Origin: Rhizobiaceae bacterium
GTDB taxonomy: Bacteria; Pseudomonadota; Alphaproteobacteria; Rhizobiales; Rhizobiaceae
DNA length: 64,000 nt
Assembly: GCA_019635695.1 (NCBI GenBank)
Contig: JAHBYZ010000001.1
Location: forward strand, 1 to 64,000
Direction: 5' to 3'
The translations under genes were made by a program, and so were the position numbers. Within the stretch, counting starts at the first letter, position 1. Each line of letters starts with the position of its first letter. The notes beneath the pieces are model-generated. The model saw nothing but the letters and a program-made list of their open reading frames with translations. It had not been told where the DNA came from and ran no database searches. Below are positions 52,457 to 61,289 of the stretch, in pieces.

Positions 52457-53647
52457 TCAGCTGTTCTCGCTGTTGCGGCTGCTCAGCATGGCGTAGGTCA
52501 GCGAGGCGATGCCGAGGAGCGACGCCACGCACAGGACCGCGGCGGTCGACACCAGCACCGACCCGCCCAGGCCACCGATCACGATCGAGACCGATGCAGT
52601 CACCATCTGGGCGCAGCCGAACAGGCCCGTCGCGGAGCCCACCAGCGTGCCGCCCTCCGACACGGCCCGCGTCAGCGTCAGGGGGCTCAGCATGCCGACG
52701 CAGGCGGTGAACAGATAGCCCGCCAAGATGAAGCCCGGCAGTGTGAGCGTTTCGGTCAGACCCTGCGCCAGCAGGCACCCGGCCATCAGCAGGCCGAGCG
52801 TCGAGCCCGCGGCGATCAGTCGGTTGAAACCGACCCGGCGCACGAGCTGGCGCGAGGCAAAACCTCCCGACATCAGCCCGGCGATGAAGCATATGTAGAT
52901 CACGCCGACCTCGTGCGCCGGGCGGCCGAGCGTGCCGGTGACGATGAAGGGCGAGGCGGTCAGCAAAGCGAATTGCGGCGTGGTCGTCAGCGCGCCGCCG
53001 GCGACATAGGCGAGGAAACGCGGCCTGCGCAGCAGCTCGAAATAGCCCGCGACCAGCGCTCTCGCGTTGTAGACGCGCGTGGTGGCGGTCTCGCGGAGCC
53101 ACAGCACCGTGCCCACGGCCACCAGCCAGCCGCCGGCCGACAGCGCCAGCGGCACCGCGCGCCAGTCGAACACCATCGTCAGCCACTGGCCGAGCATCGG
53201 CGCGACCGCTGGCGAAATGAGCAGCACGTTGTTGACTGCGGCGAGCCGGCTCACCGCCTCCGGCCCTTTCGCGGTGTCCTGTATCACCGCGCGGCCGAGC
53301 GTCAGGCCGGCGCAGCCGCCGAATGCCTGCAGCACGCGCGCGACGATCAGGCTGCCGAAATCGGGCGCGGCGGCCGCCGCCAGCCCGGCCAGCGCGTAGA
53401 GAACGAGCCCGGCGATCATCACCGGCCGCCGGCCGAAGCGGTCCGACAGCGGGCCGTAGACCAGGTGGCCCACCGCCAGCGCAAACATGTAGGCGCTGAT
53501 GACGAGCTGCGCAGAGGCCGCACCGACGCCGAAATCCGCCGCGATGACCGGCAGTGCCGGCACGAAGACGTGCACGGCCAGCGTGCCCGACCCGGTGGCG
53601 AAGACGATCAGCCAGAACGGGTAGGAGACAGGGGCGTCGGCCTTCAC
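52457..53647 (-). CDS. MFS transporter, Bcr/CflA drug-resistance type
   Basis: A 396-residue major facilitator with twelve predicted helices. PVIAADFGVGAASAQLVISAY and YGPLSDRFGRRPVMIAGLVLY (loop 2-3 motif A, about 64-84) and RVLQAFGGCAGLTLGRAVIQD (motif C region) are typical of Bcr/CflA exporters. The start is GTG 53647 with GGAGGGC upstream. It may export a toxic substrate or intermediate, or be an importer for the pathway; direction is not readable. Confidence 0.88.
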   Translation of the reverse strand: MKADAPVSYPFWLIVFATGSGTLAVHVFVPALPVIAADFGVGAASAQLVISAYMFALAVGHLVYGPLSDRFGRRPVMIAGLVLYALAGLAAAAAPDFGSLIVARVLQAFGGCAGLTLGRAVIQDTAKGPEAVSRLAAVNNVLLISPAVAPMLGQWLTMVFDWRAVPLALSAGGWLVAVGTVLWLRETATTRVYNARALVAGYFELLRRPRFLAYVAGGALTTTPQFALLTASPFIVTGTLGRPAHEVGVIYICFIAGLMSGGFASRQLVRRVGFNRLIAAGSTLGLLMAGCLLAQGLTETLTLPGFILAGYLFTACVGMLSPLTLTRAVSEGGTLVGSATGLFGCAQMVTASVSIVIGGLGGSVLVSTAAVLCVASLLGIASLTYAMLSSRNSENS

Positions 53648-53667
53648 GATCGCGCCCTCCGGCTGGC

Positions 53668-54540
53668 TCAGGAGAGGTTCCAGAGGTCCAGGAAGGTGCG
53701 GGCGGTCACTACATGGGCGATGTCGATGTGCTCGCCGCGATACATCACTGCGCCGTCGCCCTTCTTCTCGGCTTCCGAGAAGGCCGCGATCAGGCCACGA
53801 TAGTGGTCGATCTCGTTCGCGCTTGGCGAATAGACCTCGTTGACCACCGCCACCTGCGAGGGGTGCAGCACGATCTCGCCGGTGAAGCCAAGCTGCTTGT
53901 TGAACTTCGCCTGCTTGCGCAGCCCCTCCGCGTCGTGGACGTCCTGCCACATGCCGCCGATGGGAAACAGCTTCTTCGCCGCGCGGCTGGCGATCACCGC
54001 GCGCGAGCGATGATACAGCGTCTCGGCGCCTTCCGCCGTCCAGGTGAAGCCGAGATTGCGCTCCAGGTCGGCGCCGCGCGCCGACACTGCGCAGAGATGG
54101 TCGAGACGGGGGTGCGAGGCCAGCTCGAAGGCGTATTGCGAGGCTTGCGCCGTCTCGATCGGTACGATCAGCCGCGTCGCGCCGACCGCCATGCCCTTGC
54201 CGTGCTCGATCTCGGCGATCAGCCGCGACAGGATTTCCAGATCGGTCGGATCTTCCGCCTTGGATACGAAGATGCCGTCGAGCCCGGGTTGCACCACGGC
54301 ACGCAGGTCGTCAACATCGTAAGTGTGGACGCCGCGGTTGGTGCGCACGTAGAGCCGTGAGCTGCCGTCGGCATGGCCGGGAATGGCGCCGGCGACCGTC
54401 GCGCGCGCCTCGTGCTTGAGCGCCTGGGGCACGCTGTCCTCCAGGTCGAGCACGATGGCGTCGGCGCCGAAACTCGGGATCTTTGCGATCCAGCTCGCCT
54501 TGTGGCCGGGCACGAACATCAGGCTTCGGATGGGTTTCAT
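53668..54540 (-). CDS. HpcH/HpaI aldolase/citrate lyase family protein (CitE-like)
   Basis: A 290-residue CitE-like TIM barrel: RSLMFVPGHKASWIAKIPSF (about 5-24), the metal-binding region VLDLEDSVPQALKHEAR, RLIVPIETAQASQYAFELA (glutamate near 130), and GFTGEIVLHPSQVAVVNEVY (about 229-248). Such enzymes cleave malyl-, citramalyl- or related 3-hydroxy-3-methyl-acyl-CoA esters, or act as thioesterases. GGGAGGTCGCC precedes ATG 54540. A GntR-type operator lies 48 bases upstream. Confidence 0.88.
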   Translation of the reverse strand: MKPIRSLMFVPGHKASWIAKIPSFGADAIVLDLEDSVPQALKHEARATVAGAIPGHADGSSRLYVRTNRGVHTYDVDDLRAVVQPGLDGIFVSKAEDPTDLEILSRLIAEIEHGKGMAVGATRLIVPIETAQASQYAFELASHPRLDHLCAVSARGADLERNLGFTWTAEGAETLYHRSRAVIASRAAKKLFPIGGMWQDVHDAEGLRKQAKFNKQLGFTGEIVLHPSQVAVVNEVYSPSANEIDHYRGLIAAFSEAEKKGDGAVMYRGEHIDIAHVVTARTFLDLWNLS

Positions 54541-54587
54541 GGCGACCTCCCGGCATGGCGGCGGCCGGTTTCGGCCACTCCGTTCAA

Positions 54588-54603
54588 ACTTGTATGCACA
54601 AGT
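54588..54603 (-). promoter_or_regulatory. GntR-type operator before the CitE-like gene
   Basis: ACTTGT-ATGC-ACAAGT is a perfect 6+4+6 inverted repeat. On the minus strand TTGACG (54629-54624) with a poor -10 region (54606-54601) 17 bases on would place the operator over the transcription start, as for a repressor. It matches the sites at 36694, 54721 and 63779. Confidence 0.6.
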
Positions 54604-54693
54604 CTTGCACCGCATGTCCGGCGCGTCAAGCAGCGAGTTTGGTCGAGAATCCTTTCAAATAGCCACTTTTCCGATGCCAACCGTCAAGCTGAA

Positions 54694-54736
54694 TTGACAT
54701 CGAGCGGTAATAGGGCATAAACATGTCTAATCAACT
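54694..54736 (+). promoter_or_regulatory. promoter and GntR-type operator before the ADP-forming ligase
   Basis: TTGACA (54694-54699) and TAAACA (54718-54723) are 18 bases apart. The motif ACATGT-CTAA-TCAACT (54721-54736) overlaps the -10 box and the start site. It fits the consensus A-S-W-T-R-T, N4, W-C-A-A-S-W shared with three other sites. Repression by the GntR protein of the same operon is the simplest model. Confidence 0.6.
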
Positions 54737-54774
54737 TGTGTGGCCCGGCGGGCCGCCGCGCGTGGAGGATGGGC

Positions 54775-56871
54775 ATGCTCGACAGGTCGAAACAGGCGAA
54801 GGGCGCCGTGCGCAACCCGATCGCCGAATTGTTCGAGACCCGGGCGCTGGCCATCGTGGGCGCCACCCCCGACGCCGGCAAGCTTGGCAGCGCGCCCATG
54901 ACCGCCATGCGCAACCTGGGCTTCAAGGGCGAGATATTCGGCGTCAATCCGCGCTACGATGAGGTGATGGGCTTTCCCTGCGTGAAGTCGGTAGCCGACC
55001 TCCCGGAGCAGGTCACCACGGCGATGGTCCTGGTTTCGGCGGAGATGTCGCTCGACGTGGTCGACCAGTGCGGTGCGCGCGGCATCCGCTCGATCGTGCT
55101 GGTGCCTCAGGGCTTCGGCGAGGCCGGCGAGGCTGGCCTGCCGCGTGACGCGCGCATCCTCGCCGCCGCGAAGAAATATGGCATGGCCATCGTCGGCCCC
55201 AACACAAACGGCATCAGCAATGTCGCCACCGGCATGGCGATGTCGATGGGCCCGATCTTCACCATGAAAGGCAAGGTTAGGCCGGGCCGCGTCAGCGTCG
55301 TCTCGCAGAGCGGCGCGATGGTCTCCAACATGCTCTCCAAGATGGGACAACGTGGCATCGGCATCGCCAAGACCGCGACCTGCGGCAACGAGCTGGTTCT
55401 GACCATGGCCGACTATCTCGGCTACATCGCCGACGATCCCGAAACCGACGTCGTCGTGCTGCTGGTCGAGACGATCCGCGACCGCGAGGGCCTGCGCGCG
55501 GCGCTCGCCCGCTGCCGCGCCGCCGGCAAGCCCGTCGTCGCCGTCAAGACGGGCGAATCGGAGATCGGCCAGAAGGCCACGCTGTCGCACACCGGCGCCA
55601 TCGCCGGGTCGTTCAAGAACACCGTCGCCTTCCTCGAGAAGCAGGGCGTGGTGGTCGCCGCCGACATCGAGACGATGGCCGCCGCGGTCGAATGCCTCAT
55701 CCGCTACGAATGGCCGTTGAAGGCGCCGCAGCGCGTCGGCATGGTGTCGATCTCCGGCGGCTTCGCGGCGCTCGCCGCCGACGAGATGGCGCGCATCGCG
55801 CTTCCGCTCGGCGAGCTTTCGGCCAATGCGGTGGCCGAGCTGAAGAAGCTGCCCAACCAGAGCCACGCCATCAATCCCTACGATTTCGCCGCGCAGAACG
55901 CGATCATCCCGACGGTGCTCGACATCTTCCGCCGCGATGGCTTCAACCAGCTGATTTTCGGCCTGTCGTTGCTCAAGGACGGCATTCGCGAAACGGTGCA
56001 GAAGATGGTCATCGACGCCAGGAAAGGCGGCTACGACCAGATCTACGTCGTCTCGCCGGAAACCGACCCGGCGGAGAAGGCGGTTTTCCAGGAAGCCGGC
56101 GTCACGGTCAGCGAGGACACGCGGCCGCTGTTCGAGGCGATGAAGACGCTCGGCCGCTGGCGCGGCCCCTCGGCAGGCCCGGCCGAGCCGGGCGCGGCCG
56201 ACCGCGTTTCGGTGGCGTTACCGCAGGCCGGCGGCCTGATGGACGAGGCGGCCAGCAAGGCCGTGCTCGGCAAGCTCGGGCTCAGGGTGCCGGCCTCGCG
56301 CGTCGTCGGCACCGCGCCGGATCTCCCGACGATCGCCGGGCTGAAGCGGCCGCTGGTCATCAAGGGCCTGTCGGACACCATCGCCCACAAGACCGAATAC
56401 GGCATCGTCGCGCTCGGCCTCAACACCGACGCCGAGGTCGAGGCCGGCTGGAGCAAGGTCGCCGCCGCGCTCGCCAAGGCCGATCCGAAAAGCAACCGCC
56501 TGCTGGTCGAAGAGATGTCGCCGTCAGGGCTTGAGGCCATCGTCGGCATGCAGAACGACCCGGCGGTCGGTCCGGTCGTCATCGTCGGCGCCGGCGGCAT
56601 CCTGGTCGAGCTGATCGCCGACGCGGCGATCCTGATCCCGCCCTTCACCCGCGAGGAGGCGCTGGCGAAGCTGGACGCCACCCGCTTCGGCAAGCTGCTC
56701 AGGGGCTATCGCGGCAAGGTCTTCGACCGCGAGGCGCTGGCCGACGCGGCCGTGGCGCTCGGGCGGCTGGCGCTGTCGGAGCCGCGGCTCCAGTCGGTCG
56801 ACATCAATCCCGTCTTCGTGCACGAGAAGGGCGTCGTGGCCGTTGACGGGAAGATCACGCTGGACCCCTGA
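54775..56871 (+). CDS. acyl-CoA synthetase (ADP-forming) / acetate-CoA ligase family
   Basis: A 698-residue NDP-forming acyl-CoA synthetase with all domains fused: N-terminal CoA-binding Rossmann domain (ALAIVGATPDAGKLGSAPM about 23-41), succinyl-CoA-ligase-like domains (VSVVSQSGAMVSNML; KATLSHTGAIAG), and the C-terminal ATP-grasp domain (PLVIKGLSDTIAHKTEYGIV; VVIVGAGGILVEL). It makes an acyl-CoA from acid, ATP and CoA, or recovers ATP from an acyl-CoA product. ATG 54775 has GGAGG 6 bases upstream. Confidence 0.92.
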   Translation: MLDRSKQAKGAVRNPIAELFETRALAIVGATPDAGKLGSAPMTAMRNLGFKGEIFGVNPRYDEVMGFPCVKSVADLPEQVTTAMVLVSAEMSLDVVDQCGARGIRSIVLVPQGFGEAGEAGLPRDARILAAAKKYGMAIVGPNTNGISNVATGMAMSMGPIFTMKGKVRPGRVSVVSQSGAMVSNMLSKMGQRGIGIAKTATCGNELVLTMADYLGYIADDPETDVVVLLVETIRDREGLRAALARCRAAGKPVVAVKTGESEIGQKATLSHTGAIAGSFKNTVAFLEKQGVVVAADIETMAAAVECLIRYEWPLKAPQRVGMVSISGGFAALAADEMARIALPLGELSANAVAELKKLPNQSHAINPYDFAAQNAIIPTVLDIFRRDGFNQLIFGLSLLKDGIRETVQKMVIDARKGGYDQIYVVSPETDPAEKAVFQEAGVTVSEDTRPLFEAMKTLGRWRGPSAGPAEPGAADRVSVALPQAGGLMDEAASKAVLGKLGLRVPASRVVGTAPDLPTIAGLKRPLVIKGLSDTIAHKTEYGIVALGLNTDAEVEAGWSKVAAALAKADPKSNRLLVEEMSPSGLEAIVGMQNDPAVGPVVIVGAGGILVELIADAAILIPPFTREEALAKLDATRFGKLLRGYRGKVFDREALADAAVALGRLALSEPRLQSVDINPVFVHEKGVVAVDGKITLDP

Positions 56872-56872
56872 G

Positions 56873-57772
56873 ATGGCCCCTAAGCACGGGCCGGCGTCAT
56901 CAACAGGAGCGGGGCGGGCAGGGGGTGCCGCGCCATTGAATTCGGCGGGGTCGCGCTCTAGCGTGAACGCCAAGAGATTCACGCTCAGGGTGCAGGACAT
57001 TCCCCACGATTCGGACAATCCCGCGCCGGAGAAGAAGGAGCCCCGCGGTTCCTTCGGCTACCGGCAGATCGCCGCGACGCTGATCGACGAGATCCATCGC
57101 GGCAATTGGGGGCTCAACGAGCGCCTGCCGTCGGAGATGGATCTGGTCGAGCGCTTCGGCGTCGGCCGCAACACCGTGCGGGAGGCGCTGCGCGAGCTGC
57201 AGGACCTTGGCTATCTGAGCCGGCGGCGCGGCACGCGCTCGGTGCTGATCCGCACCACGCCCGAATCGAGCTTCGTCAACTCCGTGCGCTCGGTCGACGA
57301 GTTGCTGGAATACGCCAACACCACGCGCACGACGGTGCTGGCTTCCGAGAACGTCATCCTTTCGCAGGAAAAGGCCAAGCAGCTCGACTGTCCCGCCGGG
57401 AGTGAATGGCTGCGCCTCCAGCTGCTGCGGCGGCGCGAGGCCGGCGGCCTGCCGTTCTGCTATTCCGAGGTCTACATCCACCCGAAATACCAGGACGTGC
57501 TGCCCTTCGTGGACGGCGAGCACAATATCTATTCGATCATCGAGCGGCGCCACAACATCGTCATCCGCAGGGTGGTGCAGGAGATCGAGGCGGCATCGGC
57601 TGACGAGAACATCGCGTCGCGCCTGCACGTCCCGGCGGGATCGCCGATCCTGTTGGCGCGGACAAAATTCCACGCCAGCGACAACGAACTCGTCGAGGTC
57701 GGCATGGCGCATTTCGCCACCGGCCGCTACCGCGTGCGCATCGCGCTCGACCGCAAGACGCGCACGGACTAG
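56873..57772 (+). CDS. GntR-family regulator, HutC subfamily (UTRA domain)
   Basis: A 299-residue GntR protein. A disordered 60-residue N-terminus precedes the winged helix (YRQIAATLIDEIHRGNWGL, ERFGVGRNTVREALRELQDL about 66-115). The UTRA effector domain includes SEWLRLQLLRRREAGGLPFC and YSEVYIHPKYQDVLPF. HutC members usually bind GT-N-TA-N-AC palindromes; such cores occur at 63783-63790 and 49545-49552. The start is ATG 56873 one base after the ligase stop, so it is part of that operon; a shorter start at GTG 56963 is possible. Confidence 0.87.
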   Translation: MAPKHGPASSTGAGRAGGAAPLNSAGSRSSVNAKRFTLRVQDIPHDSDNPAPEKKEPRGSFGYRQIAATLIDEIHRGNWGLNERLPSEMDLVERFGVGRNTVREALRELQDLGYLSRRRGTRSVLIRTTPESSFVNSVRSVDELLEYANTTRTTVLASENVILSQEKAKQLDCPAGSEWLRLQLLRRREAGGLPFCYSEVYIHPKYQDVLPFVDGEHNIYSIIERRHNIVIRRVVQEIEAASADENIASRLHVPAGSPILLARTKFHASDNELVEVGMAHFATGRYRVRIALDRKTRTD

Positions 57773-58257
57773 ACCTTCGCGAAGCGCGCCGGCTGGATCA
57801 GCTCGATGCTGACGCCGTCGGGATCGCGCAGGTAGATGGCGCGCGCGCCGATGTTGGGGCCGGCGGTGCTGACGATCATCCCGCCGATCGGCTTCAGGCC
57901 GAACGCGGCCGCCTTCTCCACCATCGTCTCGACGTCGCTGACGTCGTAGGTCAGGTGCGCATAGCCGGTATCGCAGGGACGCGCGACGACCTGCGTGCGA
58001 TCGGCCGGCGCCAGATAAGCGATCAGCTCGACGCCGACTAGGCCGGGCTTGCGCAGGTGTGCCACCATGATGTCGGCGCCCGCTATGCTCGTGAGCAAGA
58101 CGACGTTTTTCGGCTCGCGGCCAGCCAGCGACACCAGCTCGTAGCCGAACAGTTCGCGAAACATCGCCACCGAGCGGTCTAGGTCCGAGACGGTGAAGCC
58201 GACATGGTTCGTTCCGACGACGAGTTCGCTCACGATTTCCTCCGCATTGCCTGTCAT
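57769..58257 (-). CDS. VOC-family protein (glyoxalase/dioxygenase fold) in the F420 operon
   Basis: A 162-residue vicinal-oxygen-chelate protein with two beta-alpha-beta-beta-beta modules: TNHVGFTVSDLDRSVAMFRE (about 16-35) and YAHLTYDVSDVETMVEKAAA (about 98-117), ending IYLRDPDGVSIELIQPARF. Candidate metal ligands are His 18, His 100 and the late Glu in SIELIQ. It overlaps cofC by ATGA, so it is made with the F420 enzymes. Known F420 operons do not need such a protein; it may belong to the pathway using F420. Its stop overlaps the convergent GntR stop. Confidence 0.85.
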   Translation of the reverse strand: MTGNAEEIVSELVVGTNHVGFTVSDLDRSVAMFRELFGYELVSLAGREPKNVVLLTSIAGADIMVAHLRKPGLVGVELIAYLAPADRTQVVARPCDTGYAHLTYDVSDVETMVEKAAAFGLKPIGGMIVSTAGPNIGARAIYLRDPDGVSIELIQPARFAKV

Positions 58258-58868
58258 GCTGCCTTGCGCCGGTCGGGGTTGCCGCAGCCGCGCCACGACG
58301 CGAGGTCGTCCGGCGTATCGATGTCGAGCGCCAGCGCCGGGTCGCGCACGACGCCGGCGCGCCAGCCGCCTTCCGCCGCCGCGGCCAGGTGACGGTCATA
58401 GCTGTCGAGACCGTAGGCGAAAGGAAAGTCTCGGAACGCTGCCTTGCCCAGCGCCATCACGTTGGTGCCGGTGCCGGCACGGTCAGGGGCGATGACCATC
58501 TCGGCATCGCGATCGAGCAGCCGGCCGAGCGCCGCCGCGTCCGCGCAGGGCAGGTCGGTTGGCAGGACGAGGAAGCGCGAGGCCGTGCCGGCCGTGGCGG
58601 CGCGCGCCAGCCGCAGCGTCGCGTTGAGGCCGAGGCCGCGATCATCGAGCGTATGCGCACCGGCCTTTGCCGCCAGCGCTTCGGCCACGGGGTCCGAGGT
58701 GAGCACCAGCACGTCCAGCTTGCGCGACATGGCGCCGAGACGCGCCAGCGTGCCGGCGAGGAAGCTTTCGCATAGCGCTGCGCGCTCGGCTGGCGAAAGC
58801 ACCGGCGCCAGCCGCGACTTGCCGAGGCGGAAGGGCTTGCAGGGCACGATTGCGAGCAGATCAGCCAT
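58254..58868 (-). CDS. cofC: 2-phospho-L-lactate / phosphoenolpyruvate guanylyltransferase (CofC/FbiD)
   Basis: A 204-residue nucleotidyltransferase with IVPCKPFRLGKSRLAPVLSP (about 7-26), the GTP-binding start of CofC/FbiD, then VLVLTSDPVAEALAAKAGA, DDRGLGLNATLRLA, FLVLPTDLPCADAAAL (about 94-109) and TGTNVMALG. It makes the guanylated 3-carbon donor for F420 assembly; whether it uses 2-phospholactate or phosphoenolpyruvate cannot be told from sequence. It overlaps cofD by 8 bases. Confidence 0.92.
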   Translation of the reverse strand: MADLLAIVPCKPFRLGKSRLAPVLSPAERAALCESFLAGTLARLGAMSRKLDVLVLTSDPVAEALAAKAGAHTLDDRGLGLNATLRLARAATAGTASRFLVLPTDLPCADAAALGRLLDRDAEMVIAPDRAGTGTNVMALGKAAFRDFPFAYGLDSYDRHLAAAAEGGWRAGVVRDPALALDIDTPDDLASWRGCGNPDRRKAA

Positions 58869-59823
58869 GGTGAAGCATCTCCGCGAAGGCGAGGCATTCG
58901 CCGGCCAGCCGCGCCCTGTCGGCCTCGTCGCGCATCAGCGCGTCGGTGGCGAGCACCTTCATGCCCAGCGCCTCGATTTCCTGTGCTTGCGCGGCATCGG
59001 CATGGTCGATCACGAAGCCCGTGGCAAATCCCGCGTAGCGGCGAGCAACCGCCAGTGCGATCGCGGGCATGTCCAGCTCACGCATCATCTTGGCTGCCGG
59101 TCCCTTCACCGCCTGCCCGGCGATGATCGGCGACACCGCCACGACAGGTGCGCGGCCGAGTTCGGCGCGCATGCCCGGCACCGAAAGGATCGGGTCGATG
59201 CTGACGAAGGGATTGGAAGGGCAGATCACGATCGCCGACAGATCGGGATCGCGCAGCGCCGCCAGAACCTCGCGACTTGGCCCGGCACGCTCTACGCCGT
59301 CGAAGCGGAAGCCGGTGACCGGCACCTCGCAGCGCAGCCGCACGAAATAGTCCTGGAACGGCAGCTCGCCGTCCGGCGTGGCGACGACCGTGCGCACCGG
59401 CTCGTCGCACATCGGCAGCACGGTCGCCGCGATGCCGAGCCGTCTTGCGAAGCCGGAGTTGACAGCTGTCAACTTCTCACCGGCCCTGAGCCGTAAGCTG
59501 CGCAGCACGTGCAGCGCTACGTCGCGGTCGCCGAGCCGGAACCAGTCCGGACCGCCTAGCCGGCCGAGCTGGTCGAGGAAGGACCAGCTTTCGCCCTCGA
59601 TGCCCCAGCCCTGCGCGCGGTTGGCGATGCCGGCCAGCGTGTAGAGCACGGTGTCGATATCGGGGCAGATCGACAGGCCGAGATGCTCGAAATCGTCGCC
59701 GGTGTTGACGATCACAGAGAGCCTGTCGCCGAGATGCGCGGCGAGCCCGTGCGCCAGCTTGGCGCCGCCGACGCCACCGGCCAGCGCGACGACGTTCCCG
59801 CTCGTCAGGCCGGGGTTGCTCAT
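58861..59823 (-). CDS. cofD: 2-phospho-L-lactate transferase (CofD/FbiA)
   Basis: A 320-residue CofD enzyme: VVALAGGVGGAKLAHGLAAH (about 11-30), VIVNTGDDFEHLGLSICPDI, DTVLYTLAGIANRAQGWGIE, WFRLGDRDVALHVLR and the VICPSNPFVSIDPILSVPG signature (about 195-213). It joins the guanylated 3-carbon unit to the deazaflavin FO to give F420-0 (or dehydro-F420-0). ATG 59823 overlaps the cofE stop by ATGA; the 88-codon longer frame is a shadow of cofE. Confidence 0.95.
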   Translation of the reverse strand: MSNPGLTSGNVVALAGGVGGAKLAHGLAAHLGDRLSVIVNTGDDFEHLGLSICPDIDTVLYTLAGIANRAQGWGIEGESWSFLDQLGRLGGPDWFRLGDRDVALHVLRSLRLRAGEKLTAVNSGFARRLGIAATVLPMCDEPVRTVVATPDGELPFQDYFVRLRCEVPVTGFRFDGVERAGPSREVLAALRDPDLSAIVICPSNPFVSIDPILSVPGMRAELGRAPVVAVSPIIAGQAVKGPAAKMMRELDMPAIALAVARRYAGFATGFVIDHADAAQAQEIEALGMKVLATDALMRDEADRARLAGECLAFAEMLHHG

Positions 59824-60587
59824 CGGAACAGGTCCATTGCCTTCGGCCGCACCAGCTCGGCGGCGCTGCCTTCGCGCAGTTTGTAGGGGAAGCCGCGCAC
59901 ATGCACGACCGGCGTGCGCTCTGCCGCCTGTCCCATGGCGAGCGAGGCGGCCGCCGCCAACTCGTCGGCCGCGCCCAGTTCCGTCGTCTGCAGCGGACGG
60001 CCGTTCATGTCGGGCGTGCCGCGCATGTCGATCAGGCCGGGCAAGCCGGCAATGCCGATCGCCGTGCCGGTCGTGCCCAGCCGCCACGCCCGGCCGAAAC
60101 TGTCGATGACGAGCACGCCGATGCGAGCTCCGCTGGCGGTCTCCAGCGCGGCGCGCAGGCGCCCGGCGCTCGCATCCGGGTCGGCCGGCAGCAAAAGCAC
60201 CGTCTCGCCGTCGATGGTCACGTTCGATGCGTCGATGCCGGCATTGGCCATGACGAAGCCGCGCCGGTCCTGCACCACGATCACGCCCTGCCGGCAGCGC
60301 AGCACCTCGTCGGTCTCGGCCAGGATCAGCTCGACCACGCGCGGATCCTTGTGGGCGATCGCCGCCAGCTCCCGCGCCTTCGCGCCGGGCGTCACCTCAG
60401 CGAGCCTCACGGCGCGGCCTTCGGCCTTGGAAACGACCTTCTGCGCCAGCACGATCACGTCGCCGTCGGCCAGCGCGATCCCGGCTTGAACCAAGCCGGC
60501 CACAACAAGCGCCGCGAGATCGTCGCCGGCCGCGACCTCCGGGATGCCCGGCAGCGGTGTCAGGACGAGCGGGGCGCGGGGAGCCAT
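59820..60587 (-). CDS. cofE: F420-0:gamma-glutamyl ligase (CofE)
   Basis: A 255-residue CofE: LPGIPEVAAGDDLAALVVAG (about 12-31), VIVLAQKVVSKAEGRAVRL, RRGFVMANAGIDASNV and VLVIDSFGRAWRLGTTGTAIG (about 157-177). It adds glutamates to F420-0. It is a single-domain enzyme; the FMN-reductase domain found at the end of mycobacterial FbiB is absent, and no separate dehydro-F420 reductase is in the window. It lies 4 bases after the reductase gene. Confidence 0.95.
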   Translation of the reverse strand: MAPRAPLVLTPLPGIPEVAAGDDLAALVVAGLVQAGIALADGDVIVLAQKVVSKAEGRAVRLAEVTPGAKARELAAIAHKDPRVVELILAETDEVLRCRQGVIVVQDRRGFVMANAGIDASNVTIDGETVLLLPADPDASAGRLRAALETASGARIGVLVIDSFGRAWRLGTTGTAIGIAGLPGLIDMRGTPDMNGRPLQTTELGAADELAAAASLAMGQAAERTPVVHVRGFPYKLREGSAAELVRPKAMDLFR

Positions 60588-60591
60588 GGCG

Positions 60592-61275
60592 TCAGCCGTG
60601 CATCTTGGCCGGCTTGTCCATGCCGGTGATGCGGATGCCCGAGCCGGCGAGCTTGTACTTGCGGTTGATGGCGATCAGCACCGAGGTCAGCGCTTCGGCG
60701 GCCGCCGCGTTGCACACGGCGCCGCCATAGATGCCGCGCAGGCCCATCGAATCGACCAGCGCGGCCACAACATCGCAGGCGGCCACGTCGTCGCCGAAGA
60801 TCAGCACGTCGCAGTCGACCTCGTGGTCGAGATCGTCGAGATTGTGCGCCGAGACGTTCTGGAAGGCCGCGACGACCTTCACGCCTGCGCCGAGCTTCTC
60901 CTGCATGGCGGCGACGGCCGAGCCGCCGGCCGGAAGCTGAACGCGGCTCACCTTCGGCGGCACCAGCGGCACCGTGGCGTCCACCAGAATCTTGCCTTCC
61001 AGCTCGGCCTTGACCTGCTCCAGCGTGCCGGCCTGCGCCGCGAACGGCACCGTCAGGATGACGATTTCGGCGGCAGCGGCAGCACCCTTCAGGTCGCGAC
61101 CGGAAACCGGACTGCCCGTCACGCGGGCGTTGATTTCGGCCGCGCGCGTCTCGGCCTTCGCCCCGTCGCGCGAGCCGATGACCACTTTGCGGCCAGCCGC
61201 TGCGAGCCTGAGCGCGATGCCGCCGCCTTCGGCGCCCGTGCCGCCGAGTACCGCCACCGTTGCGTTGCCGTCCAT
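60592..61275 (-). CDS. npdG: NADPH:F420 oxidoreductase (Fno/NpdG)
   Basis: A 227-residue Fno-type reductase: VAVLGGTGAEGGGIALRLAA (about 7-26), VIGSRDGAKAETRAAEINA with the NADP-binding S-R, LTVPFAAQAGTLEQVK, ILVDATVPLVPP, and VCNAAAAEALTSVLIAINRK. It moves hydride between NADPH and F420, in a catabolic setting most likely to make F420H2. This ties cofactor synthesis to its use. It lies 14 bases after fbiC. Confidence 0.93.
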   Translation of the reverse strand: MDGNATVAVLGGTGAEGGGIALRLAAAGRKVVIGSRDGAKAETRAAEINARVTGSPVSGRDLKGAAAAAEIVILTVPFAAQAGTLEQVKAELEGKILVDATVPLVPPKVSRVQLPAGGSAVAAMQEKLGAGVKVVAAFQNVSAHNLDDLDHEVDCDVLIFGDDVAACDVVAALVDSMGLRGIYGGAVCNAAAAEALTSVLIAINRKYKLAGSGIRITGMDKPAKMHG

Positions 61276-61289
61276 GTCCGTCCCTTTCG

